The position numbers were made by a program, and so were the translations under genes. From Agrostemma githago (lineage: Eukaryota; Streptophyta; Magnoliopsida; Caryophyllales; Caryophyllaceae): a stretch of 64,000 nt of DNA. The first letter of the stretch is position 1. Each line of letters starts with the position of its first letter. Below the pieces are notes generated by a model. It ran no database searches, was not told the DNA's origin, and saw only the letters and a program-made list of their open reading frames with translations. Shown in pieces: positions 23,311 to 33,042 of the stretch. The DNA lies in NCBI GenBank assembly GCA_958450325.1, contig OY288241.1, forward strand, positions 55,748,078-55,812,077, given 5' to 3'.

Positions 23311-24400
23311 ATCCGGGAAGGGCCCAGATCGGGGTTGTTTCGCTTCCTTTATTTCCTCTACTCTTGTAACCCTATATATACCCCTCTCCCCCTGTTGTAT
23401 TGTTAGACTATCTTACGTAACCCTAGACTACTTTTGGGTTAGATTAGCTTAGATTAGTGTAGATTAGCTTAATCCCTCTTTAATTAGACCTTAATCTTAG
23501 TTTAATCCTAGTTAGTTCTTGTGTAATTGAAGATCTATTGAAGAATTCTTCTCTATTGACAACATTGAAGATACTTCTTGGGTTGGTTTTTATACAAGAT
23601 TCAATCTTTTGCCTTTCATTTGTGTTTGGTATAATTTCTTTTCTCTTTAATCTTCTTTACTTTTAGTTTTCTCTTGTTTATGTTCTTGTTTGATAATACT
23701 CAATCTCATATCATGAACCTCAATTGTTATGCTTGTTTTGTGATGTGTGTTGTGGTTGTCATCTTGAATATGAGTGAGTATATTCTCTTGCTAGGGTTAG
23801 TAGGGGGATTGGGTGTTGATTAGGGATGATTAGGGTGGAAATTGGTGATGCTAGATGTTGTTATTGTTGTTTCCTATTTGCCTTGCACTCCACATGTTTG
23901 ATGAAATGCTTGTGAGACTCGAGACGATAATCCTTGTTTTTCTTGCCTCTTCTCTTGTATGTGGTTGTTTGGTTGGTATGTTTGGTTCCCTCATTAGTAG
24001 CGAGAGCGTGGTGAGGACGACCCCTAGGCCGTTTTAGTGGCGAGAGCCCGATCGTAACCTAGGCTACGAAAGCATGCTAATGACCCTGTTTCCTTCTTTT
24101 GATCTCCTTGGCATCCATGAACCCGACCTAGCCCTAGTTTCTTCTTATCGATCTAATTTGCTTCTTTTTGTCATTAGTTGCTTGTTTTGCCTTGTTAGTT
24201 CATGTTATAGACCTTAGCTTAGTCATAAGTCAATCTCAACCTTAGCCATTGTGTAGTTTCTCTCGTACCTAGTCTTGGACCGTAGCACACCTTAGTCCGA
24301 CACTCCGTCCCTGAGGATCGACCCGACTTGCAATAGCTACCTAGCTTAGGTTCGTTGGTATTATTTGATCGGTGAGATTGACGGCAAAATCTTCCCGTCA
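23311..24400 (+). mobile_element. LTR fragment G (Tat/Athila-like, plus strand, 5' part missing)
   Basis: It resembles the C and D LTRs in order: CTTGTAACC-TATATATA (TATA at 23373-23380), a T-rich leader, GNRA-type hairpins near 24000-24048, then CCTGAGGATCGACCCGACTTGC and an end in CTTCCCGTCA (24400). Only about 60 bases precede the TATA, against ~540 in C, so most of U3 is gone. No PBS follows, so it is a 3' or solo LTR sitting in the F LTR. The left boundary is approximate. Confidence 0.7.
24039..24048 (+). other. GGC-GAGA-GCC hairpin in G
   Basis: A 3-bp stem with a GNRA-type loop. A similar weaker copy (AGC-GAGA-GCG) lies at 23999-24008. Confidence 0.45.
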
Positions 24401-25090
24401 TGTATGGAAGTACCGAACCCTTGCCGAATGAAGGGAGTACTTTTCGGGATTGATGAGGTTTTGACTCGGTCTGTGTATGTGAAGGAGAGAAAGAGCTCTC
24501 GGATTTCTGAAATGGAGTTTCAGAAATGAAGTTGTCGACCCTTGATACGTTGGATGTGAGGGTGTATTTATAAGGTTTTGCAAAATGCTCTGACCCAGGA
24601 TTTAGGCCCCGGAGGCTTGCGACTTAGTACTAGGGCGTCCCAGTTGAGGTGACTCAGTTCTGGGGCGCCTGGTTGCAAGCGGTTGAAATCGCGGGTATCT
24701 GAAGTTTCTCAGAATACTGATTGTCATCCGTGTTATTTGAGGTAAATACGGAAGCGGCTTTGACTTATTTACATTTTGTATTTGGACGTTATTGTGGAAC
24801 TTGGTTTGTTCGGGTTTCGACTTTGATCGGGTTTGGCTCGTTCGATAAAAGACGATTTTGCCTCCGGTAGCGGTTTTGGCTCAAAGTAGCTTTGTTTTAT
24901 TGGAAACGGCCCACAGAGTGTGGATTTGAGGTCGGTTTTGAGATATTTGCACTCCGCTAAGTGCCCACGTTGGATACTATTGATTCCGAGTCTGTATTCG
25001 AGCGTATTGATGCCTGTTATCGTCCGATCATCATCGGGTGTTTTGTTGGAGACTGCTATAGACACGAACAGGTAAAATGCGGGTGTCTAT
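24401..25090 (-). repeat. F 3' LTR (U3 side only)
   Basis: It matches 63562-64000 closely from its promoter part onward, for example the shared AGAGAGAAAGA(G/A)CTCTCGG string and the GTTATTTGAGGTAAATACGG string. It lacks the downstream part of the LTR, which is replaced by G. A GC-rich stretch with GGCGCC-type motifs lies at about 24605-24685. Confidence 0.78.
24565..24572 (-). promoter_or_regulatory. TATA box of the F 3' LTR
   Basis: The minus strand reads TATAAATA. The counterpart in the right-hand LTR lies at about 63703-63712. Confidence 0.6.
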
Positions 25091-25092
25091 AG
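25056..25092. repeat. 10-bp inverted repeat at the F LTR edge
   Basis: CTATAGACAC (25056-25065) and GTGTCTATAG (25083-25092) are perfectly complementary across 17 bases. The second arm lies exactly at the LTR/PPT junction. Confidence 0.7.
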
Positions 25093-25136
25093 AGCCCCCA
25101 CTCTGACTGAGGCTTGGGCAAGGCAAAAGTCAGAGT
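25093..25136 (-). other. F polypurine tract and hairpin
   Basis: The minus strand has AGTGGGGGCTCT before the LTR. ACTCTGAC (25100-25107) and GTCAGAGT (25129-25136) form a perfect 8-bp stem with a 21-nt loop, so one arm overlaps the purine tract. This differs from the AGGA-loop hairpins of A-D. Confidence 0.7.
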
Positions 25137-26880
25137 AGCCACCAGTTCAATCGAGGATTACAACCTGGCGGCCTTTCGGTCGGGTCGTTTAATAGACTCG
25201 TGTGAAGGGCTCGCCAGCCTTAAGTAGAGGGTCACACCTTTCTTGATGATGATAATCTCTGTGAGGAGTTAAACTTTGCTTTTGAAGTATTGGGTGTACC
25301 TGTATCCCAACACATCGTATCTTTGATGTAGCATTTTAGGAGAAACACCGACTCAGGTTTTCCGCTAAAGAGTAAAGGCTGGTACCTGAAATATTAGATA
25401 CGCAAGTAGAAATAGTGGATATAGCAAGGTAGCATATAAGAAATGAAGTTAAACATCCATAGGCTAGCTTGCCTTGGGGTATATGATGTTTGCTTCATTT
25501 TAAAATCGAAATCCTGACAGCAGCTGAAGTGCTAGGAGATAGGTTTTTAAGGCTTAGAAAAATATTTGCATGCAGTTTAATAGACCAAAGTTTGACCTTG
25601 TCGAAAAAGATTTTCTCAAATGGCTAAGTTTTGCAAATTTCAAAGTAAGAATTTTAAGAGAGAGACATATAGACAGACTCGACTCCATACATGACGGGAC
25701 GAGTCGGCAAACACGACTTGGACTCTCGAAGGGTTGGACTGTGACTCGGTAAGAGGTGAGCTACCTAAGATGACAAGACTTTTAAGTCGCGCTATTATGT
25801 AGCTAGCCTAGGCGACTGACAACACGTTCGAACCTCGAAATGGGAAAGATCAGTTATAGGGGGATTGCAGTAGCTTACAATGAGGTTGTTTCTTACATTA
25901 CAGGACTCGGTAATAGCAATGTTGTAGTCTAGTGCTATTTTGAATTTTTGGTTTTGGGGTACCATCCTAAAGTAGGTGTTGCTTCGAGTCCCTTACAGAT
26001 TCTCGTCTTCGACTGAGCCGAGTACTAGGACACACAATAGAAAGGTGGCTAGATTTTTTTAAGTCTTTTGGATTTTGTGAGTGGATGGAGAACTTCTGCC
26101 TAAGAGAAGCCCCCAGGATGACAAAGTGAACTGTTGAGAACATGACAGTGTCGTGATAGGAAGGATGGTGCTTTTTAAATTTGTGTCAATGTGAGTGGTT
26201 GTGCCCTTGTCGAAAGACTCACTACGTATTCACGTGTAGTGAAATCAAATCAAGTCGTAGTTCAGGAGATTGAAAGATATGTTATGGTGCCTAATTTAAT
26301 TGGGGTTTTGTGTGTAACTAGCCATATTGACGGTGTGGACTAGGTGCATTCCCAATGATGCCTCGACCAAAGGGTTAAAAGAGTTAGGATATTGATTATG
26401 TGACTGTGAGCGTTCTCGGAGTAGCCCCTAGAGCGAGGTGGTATGAATTATTTGGGCATGTTCTTTGCTGACCGCAAGTTGAGTTACCGTGTTTGGGGCT
26501 GGTAACTGGTTTGGATGTTTTTGGAAATGCGAAGCCATGCAGTAAGTGGATTCGATGATTTGAAATCTGGAGCTCAATTTTTGTGGAGCTAAAGCTTCGA
26601 GGGTAATGTTTTGTAATGTAGTAAGAAAAGGGGACGTTGAGTAAAAATGACTAAAACTTCGATTGGATAGGTTTGACAATGCGGGATCTTATTCCCATGT
26701 CTAGCCCTAATGGTTAGGGGGCATCCTATGGAGCTTGAATCCTCAAAATTCTGGGTTGTCTCTTAGCCTAGGTCTCGAGAAGGTCTTAAGGGTTGTAATG
26801 TGGGAAAGCTGGATGTGGTGTTAGCTGACCAACCTATTACCCTTCTATCTAATGGTATGAGTATTGATGACTCTTGAATT
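25137..26880 (-). other. F interior, no recognised feature
   Basis: About 1.7 kb without a coding frame that I can support and without an obvious repeat. Open frames are under 90 codons. Confidence 0.6.
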
Positions 26881-27175
26881 GACCATACCCCGGTCAAGAA
26901 GGGTTCTTTTTGAATAGGTTACCGTTAGCCGCGGTCATGGGCTTTTGACCATTAGCCACGATCCTGGGCTTTTGACCGTTAGCGACGATCAGGATTTTTT
27001 TTTTACCTCTTAACCCTGACCATGGGATTCTTCATTTTGAGTTGACCGTACCCCGATCAAGGGATTCTTGAGTACATTTGTTAACCACAGTCATGAGTTT
27101 TTGAGTTGGGTTAACCGTGAACCACGGTCATGGGTTTTTCAATTGGGTTGACCGTTTAACCTTGGTCATGGGTGC
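26881..27175. repeat. Diverged tandem repeat in F, core GACCGTTARCCRCGGTCATGGG
   Basis: About eight irregular copies of a core such as TTAGCCGCGGTCATGGG or TGACCGTTTAACC, separated by T-rich spacers of 20-30 bases. Several cores are partly self-complementary (ACCGTG-AA-CCACGGT around 27114-27129). Confidence 0.75.
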
Positions 27176-28430
27176 TTTTTTTTAAGAATTCTTTTTGATG
27201 ATGGCCTACTTTTTCTATTTTGGCCTTTTTCTTTTTCTTTGGTATTTTAATTTTTTGATGGCCCTCTTGCTTTTAGGCTTTCAGGCTCATTTTTGTTCTC
27301 ACGACTATCCCCCCTATGGTGTTGTGGGTGGATCTGTGGTTGGGCCTATCGGTTGGATTAGGTCTTTGAAGCTACACCTTTGTAAGGAATAAACATAGTT
27401 GGTATATAATTTATGTGAGTGAACACTCGCGGTGGGGTACTCTATAGTAAACATGGTAGTTTGGATCTCGGTGTTGTCAGCATAATTCCGAGCAAGCTTG
27501 GTGGAAACATCGTCTTAAGTTGGGTATTTCTTGGCATCAAGTCTATAGAGCCACGATGTTTATTTTTCTCTTTTGGTCAGACTAACGAGTAAGGTAGGAA
27601 TTGGTCAGTCTTATTGGAGGGGTGTTTATTGTGGAAAATAGGCTTGCACCCCGTCTTGAACCCAAAGTAGAAGACTTCCTAGGTTTGTCATAGGATTTGT
27701 TACCGCTCATGCTAAGGGTAGTTATGTGGCTTTCTATACCAGACATGGAATAGGTAAAAGGGAAACACGGGCTCGGTTTTCTACAATCATTATGGATGTG
27801 TCTATAATAGTCACGTACGTGTGCTCACAGTGTATGATGGTGTTCATCATGTTCTCGGAAACACATTAGAAAAGCATATATGAGAGATCCAAAAAGCTGA
27901 TTTTGTTGAATTATAGAAGAGGACAAAATGCGACTGACTCTGACTTTGATTTGGAAATGAGGATGTAGGATATCCTAGACTCGGACTCAGACTTAGACTC
28001 GAATCAAATCCGGACTTTTGGATGCTTGGTTGGTTGTTTCTTTTTGATAAGGTCCTTGATTGGATAGAACGACAGGTGCCACGACTCGCCTAAACTCGGC
28101 TTTGCGCAAGTGCAAGAGATGGAGTCAAAGTAGACGCGGCCCGACGCGACGAGAATGACTAAGATTCTTGGACCGGGATACTCGAACGTTGACCTAGATA
28201 AGGTAACGACCCTGGCTTGGACACGACCATGAGACTTGAGCTGCATGAGGGTGAGTCCAATAATGGGGCGACCGTGTTTGACCGCGTCACATGCTCGGAC
28301 CAACCATGGCGACTTAAACCTTTAGGAGACTGGAGTGTTCGTAGCATACGTACGACTCAAAGGAAAGTATCATAAGGATGCTGGTGTAGGATGAATGTAG
28401 GGTACCCCTTAAGATGACCATGGTCGACTG
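27176..28430 (-). other. F interior, no recognised feature
   Basis: I see no protein motif or repeat. The longest minus frame (28004-28303, 99 codons) has no recognisable domain. Confidence 0.55.
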
Positions 28431-28760
28431 CTCGGGTGGAGGATAGCCCTCGAGTGAGACTAAAAACTCTGATAGTACTCGAATGGTGTGCCATCTAAGC
28501 GACTCGAAAGTGGCACACGTGAGACAATACACGTAGGACATGACCCTTAGAGCAACCGTGATTGATCACTCTACTAAAGGGTAGCCCCCGAGTGAGACTG
28601 AGGAATCTGATAGGACTCAGATGGTGTGTCATCTAAGTGACTTGAAAGTGGCATACGTGAGACAACCTGTGTAGGACATGACCCTTAGAGCAACCGTGAT
28701 TGATCGCTAAGCTGAAGGGTAGCCCTCGAGTGGGATCGAAGGTTTTTGTTAAGACTTGAG
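28431..28760. repeat. 138-bp tandem repeat in F
   Basis: The string AGCCC(T/C)CGAGTG(A/G)GA recurs at 28445, 28583 and 28721, a spacing of exactly 138 each time. In between are matching runs such as GTGGCAYACGTGAGACAA and GACCCTTAGAGCAACCGTGA. Confidence 0.88.
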
Positions 28761-29204
28761 TGTCGAACGAGTGACCCTTGGATGTAAGGATCACAAACCT
28801 TTGGCTACAGGGCTATGCCTTGTAAAAGGTTGACTCGGCCTCGAGAAAAGGCAGACGGAGTAAGGGAAGAAACTTGCGATGTGAGATCGGTAGAGCTTTG
28901 ACGCTAGAGACCCTTGACTTGACTTGAATAAGAATGGCCTTGGGATTAGGGCAGACCCTTAAGTTATAGGATTCTTTAATTGGGATGACTCGACTAACGG
29001 ATTGAAAGACGGACGAGATTCCCTCAGGAAAGGTCGTGGGGACCCTCCTGTCGGAGGGAAAGAGCGCGTGGGGCTTCCTAGTAAGGACTCGAGTGTTTAG
29101 ATGAACCCTCCATTTACGAGTGTACGACTCGTGTTGGTTGGTTATGCCTTTAGAATAAGGCAGACCAGGATGGGGGGAAAACTCATGATGTAGAATCGAC
29201 GGAG

Positions 29205-29505
29205 TTTCGACGCTATAGACCTTCGATGAACTAGGCGAGACCAGATACACAGATTACGGTAGGCCCTAGAATCGGATGCCATAGACCTTCGACGAACTAG
29301 GTGAGACCAGACTCATGGATTATGGTAGGCCCTAGAATCCGAAAGGTTTTGACGCTGTAGACCTTCGACGAACTAGGTGAGACAAGACACACGGATTACG
29401 GTAGGCCTTAGAGTTTGAAGGGTTTTGACGCTATAGACCTTCGACGAACTAGGTGCGACCAGACACACGTATTACGGTAGGCCCTAGATTCTGAAGGGTT
29501 TTGGA
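29205..29505. repeat. 66-76-bp tandem repeat in F (four copies)
   Basis: TAGACCTTCGAYGAACTAGG recurs near 29216, 29282, 29358 and 29434. Each copy is followed by GATTAYGGTAGGCC(C/T)TAGA. Spacing is 66, then 76 and 76. Confidence 0.9.
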
Positions 29506-29519
29506 AAAGGATTGGATTT

Positions 29520-29795
29520 TGAAAATTTGAGAGGACGGTCCTGTCTATTGAAATTGGTAGTGGGCCGACAGGTCAGGGAATTTGAAATATTAGAATGATT
29601 GCGAATAATTTTGCATTTTAAAAATTGGGGGACGGTCCTGTCTTTTGAAATTGGCAGTATGCCGACAGGACCGGGTTTTTAGAAAAGTTGGAATGGTGGA
29701 GAATAATTTCGTATTTTGAAAATTGGGAGACGGTTCTGTCTTTTGAAATTGGCAGCACGCTGACGGGACCGGGTTTTTGAAATGTTGAACATTTG
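29520..29795. repeat. ~100-bp repeat in F carrying a long hairpin
   Basis: Three units start at GACGGTYCTGTC (29534, 29631, 29731). In the second unit GGTCCTGTC and GACAGGACC form a perfect 9-bp stem about 20 bases apart. In the third, GGTTCTGTC faces GACGGGACC, where both changes keep G-T pairs. The first is partly decayed. A run of GAAAATTTGAAAATCGAAA-like repeats follows to about 29960. Confidence 0.85.
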
Positions 29796-30469
29796 GAGTT
29801 TCGAAAATTTAAATATCGAAATGAATTTCCGAAAACTTGAAAATCGAAAACGGGATCCTGAAGATTTGAAAATCAAAAACGGGATCTCGGAGATTTGAAA
29901 ATCAAAATGGAATTTTGAAAATTCAAAAATCGAAATAGGATCGGAAATTTGAATATTGAAATGGACAACATGTCAGCTAGAAAATAGTTTGTTTTGAGTC
30001 AAAACCAAAGTCTAAATTTCAGCAGTATTCCGAGTCTTTTGAAAACTTGACATTTTTGAAGAGATGCATTTTAAAATGAAGATTTTTGAAAATGACACAG
30101 AAACCAAGTAGCAAGTAGTCAGACAAGCATTATGACGACAGCAAGTATGCTTTATACTAAGTCTCGGTCGGTCAAATAGGGTCTGTACTAACACCGATGG
30201 CTCTTTCATAAATCAGTACGGGCTTCCTAAGCTAAATTGCACTTAGAACATGCCGTGAAACCCATATGAATTCGGCCATAGATGTCTTTAGCGCACCCAT
30301 GTAGAAATGCACCACGGTATAGTGGGACGTCAGCCACAAGTACCCGGCTCGGGCAAAATTGGGGTTATGCATGAACCATCGAACTAAAACGCTCACTTTA
30401 TTAGTAACCGATCGACTTCTCTTCGAGTTTCACCCTGAGAATCCCGATGACAAGTGGTACATCAGGTAT
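29796..30469 (-). other. F leader region, purine-rich repeats then non-coding
   Basis: 29800-29960 is simple GAAAATTTGAAAATC-type repetition. The rest up to the PBS shows no frame or motif that I can support. Confidence 0.55.
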
Positions 30470-30488
30470 CCCCAACGGAGTCGCCAAA
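30470..30488 (-). other. Primer-binding site of F
   Basis: The minus strand reads TTTGGCGACTCCGTTGGGG, the form of PBS common in Tat/Ogre-type elements. The LTR side is to the right, consistent with a minus-strand element. Confidence 0.75.
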
Positions 30489-30489
30489 T

Positions 30490-30835
30490 TGTGGACATGG
30501 CAAAGTCCACCCCGACACGGCCACGCGTGGGTTTGGGTAGGCAAATGAACCTCGTGGTGAGATTGCTCTCGGATTAAAATTTAAATCGAAGTTGAAGTCG
30601 CCACCGAACATTGTGGGAATTCGAACTCGTTCGAACCCACTCTACACTTAGGCGTATCGCGCACAAAGCACAGCCCGCCTTAGTACTAGAGCTTGCGGGG
30701 GTTCGTCCCTTTGCATAACGATACCGATGTCGATTACCGAATATCGTATATCGAATGACTCTTGTTGCCAATGGTTTTGGGCATCCGGAAACCGAAGGTT
30801 CTGGGTAAGGGATGAAGATACGTGTTGGGAACCCC
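30490..30835 (-). repeat. F 5' LTR, PBS-proximal part
   Basis: 346 bases between the F PBS and the D insertion, with no coding content. It is taken as the minus-strand 3' end of the F 5' LTR because of the adjoining PBS. Confidence 0.6.
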
Positions 30836-31312
30836 TGTTGTGTGTCAAATTTAGATCGTTTTTCCTCCCATTTAGAACCTTTTTTCCCTCGTTTTGCGAG
30901 ACTTGAGCGCGATTATCGCCGTATTTTGAGTAATTCTCGCATTAGTGTCTCTGTTTTGCATTTTACGTGTTTTTGGTAGTTTTCTGTCTCTTTTGATAGG
31001 ATTTTCGACCAAAAACGTGTCCAAGCTCCTATGAGCATGAGAGAGAGGGAAACCGTCCGAAAAGCAAAGCACACCACTCAAAATCCAAAGTCCAAACCCA
31101 AGAGGTGAAACCATTAGCGAAAAAGAAAAACTATAGTCCATTGGGCATCTTCACCGGAGAGGTCGAACTTCAAAGGAATATATGTAGAGTTTTAGACCTC
31201 GGATCGAAGCGATTCTACTTGGAAGTGAAAGCTTATCTTCTTAGCTTTCCAACGACATATGATACGCCCCAATCGGAGTTCAAACGAGATATTTATGACC
31301 CTCGGAAGTCAC

Positions 31313-31600
31313 ATGGCGAAATTTCACCCGATGAGAATTTGACCAGGCGAAATTTCGCCAGTTGGTGTTCCTCCCCAGATTGCCATTTCGGACAAAATAG
31401 TTCACCGGGCGAAATTTCACCCGATGAAGTTCACCGGGCGAAATTTCGCCCACCGGGTGAAATTTTCCCGATGGAGAAAAGCGCCAAAAACCGCAAAATG
31501 AGAAGAAAATCTTACCGGGTGAAATTTTACCCGGTGGGATTAATTCATCAAGCCGTAGGGCGAAGTTTCACCCCATGAAGACTCATTGGGCAAAGTTTCA
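31313..31600. repeat. Palindrome array in the D 5' LTR, GGGCGAAATTTCGCCC type
   Basis: About eight units of GGCGAAATTTCRCC or GGGTGAAATTTTACCCGG, in perfect and one-base-off forms. They lie upstream of the TATA box, and the 3' LTR has the equivalent array. Confidence 0.88.
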
Positions 31601-31676
31601 TCTCAAAGGACAAAGTCTCACTAATGGGCAATGATTAGATTATGGGCTAAGATTGTGTGACCCATTAAGGGCTTAT

Positions 31677-31684
31677 TATATATA
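31677..31684 (+). promoter_or_regulatory. TATA box of the D 5' LTR
   Basis: TATATATA follows the array by about 70 bases. The counterpart is at 60689-60696. Confidence 0.6.
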
Positions 31685-32513
31685 GTAACCCTAGGTTTTT
31701 ATTTCAATTTGTGCCTTAAGTGTGCCTCCTTAGGTTAGGGTAGTTTTAGTAGGCCTCCATTAGTAGTAATCTAGTGGTATTCTTAGTAATTATCTATAAT
31801 TCTAGTAATTTACATAGTAATTAGTAGTAGATCTACTTAGTTTCCATCAACATTTCTCTAGATGTCAAGTTTGTAGAAGATTATTTCAAGTTTTATTTGA
31901 AGATTTGTGGGTTTATGGAAGAATTAGTGACAAGTTCTTCATCTTCTCCATCAAAGATTCAATCTTTATTAATGCAATCTTCTTATTTCTTGTAGATCTT
32001 TATAGTTGGTATATTTCTCTTCCACTCTCTAATCTCTAGTTTAAATTTAATGTTGTTTTCCCATTATTATCTTGTTTAGATTATCTTAGTGTTGTTAGTT
32101 TCTCTAGATTTTATTTATGTTGTTCTAGATTACTCTCTAGTCTATTTTGTTAGATCTTATCTCTTCCATAGTTTAGTGGGTAATCGTTAGATCATAGTTC
32201 TCTTATTGTTTTGTTGTTAGTTTCTTTATATTTAGTCATTATGCATGGTGTAGTTATTTTTTCCTTAGTTAATGTTTTGTTGTTTACCATGATTAGTGAG
32301 TAGATCTTTGTTAGGGGTAAGGGGATGATGGATTTGGGCAACATAGATTAAGGATTCTTGTGATTGAATGCACTTGGGTTGATTTGTCTATTTTGGAATT
32401 GTTGTATGCTTGTTGACTTTACTTGATCAATTTAGTTGACTCGTATTCACCCTCGTCAATATGGGGAAACTTGGGGCTTGGGTAATTCCTACTTAGTGAC
32501 CTAGCTTCTTCGT

Positions 32514-32523
32514 CGCGAAAGCG
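32514..32523 (+). other. CGC-GAAA-GCG hairpin in the D 5' LTR
   Basis: A 3-bp stem with a GAAA (GNRA) loop, transcribed downstream of the TATA box. The 3' LTR keeps it at 61526-61535. Confidence 0.5.
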
Positions 32524-32870
32524 AATCTTAGTAAGGTCGGGTGTAGAGACCGAAAGGTGACCCATCCCTTATCGATCGTGTGTCATTCGCTTGATTCCTT
32601 GTTATTGTGTCCCGTTTCCGATTCCCCGAATTCCCCTAACACTTTTCCTATATTGACTTTCGTGTTAGCTATTGGACCGACCATCTTAGTTTAGTTCTAA
32701 TCCTACTCAAACCCTCCTTAGATTCCAAACACTTATCGACTTAGACTTGACCGACTTTACGTATACCGTCCCTTGGATCGATCCCGACCAACCACTACTA
32801 CATTAGTTAGGTTTGTCGGTGTTTACAAATATTGTTTGATCGTGCGGGTCGCGACGCCCGCGCATCAAAA

Positions 32871-32888
32871 TGGCGTCGTTGCCGGGAT
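32871..32888 (+). other. Primer-binding site of D
   Basis: TGGCGTCGTTGCCGGGAT lies six bases after the LTR end. It is close to the Athila/Tat-type PBS TGGCGCCGTTGCCGGGGA, with two base changes. Confidence 0.85.
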
Positions 32889-33042
32889 GGCGATTAGTTA
32901 GTTGAGTTTTTGTCTTTTTGTGTTTGGTTTTGCTTTTTTATTCTCTCTACCCAAGTACCACTTGGTGCTAGGAGACTCACCTTCTACTTGAGTCTTTGCC
33001 CAGGAACAGGTTATCACGTTTTGGTTAGATCCCGAGCCAGAG

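Larger units (their letters stand above)
30836..32864 (+). repeat. D 5' LTR (2029 bp)
   Basis: It starts TGTTGTGTGTCAA and ends CGCCCGCGCA. It contains the palindrome array (about 31313-31600), a TATA box, a long T-rich leader, a GNRA-type hairpin and the GGATCGATCCCGACC string near its end. The 3' LTR differs by a few percent, more at the start. Confidence 0.93.

Noticed and set aside
23396..24405. TGTAT at 23396-23400 and 24401-24405, which would make G an exact 1000-bp solo LTR with a perfect target duplication
   Set aside because: Sequence left of 23401 (CTTGTAACC-TATATATA ... TTGTATTG) matches the promoter part of the C LTR, so the LTR extends further left and the TGTAT match is likely chance.
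28813..29250. 145-codon minus-strand frame in F
   Set aside because: It overlaps the tandem-repeat region, has no recognisable motif, and lies in an interior with no other coding signal.
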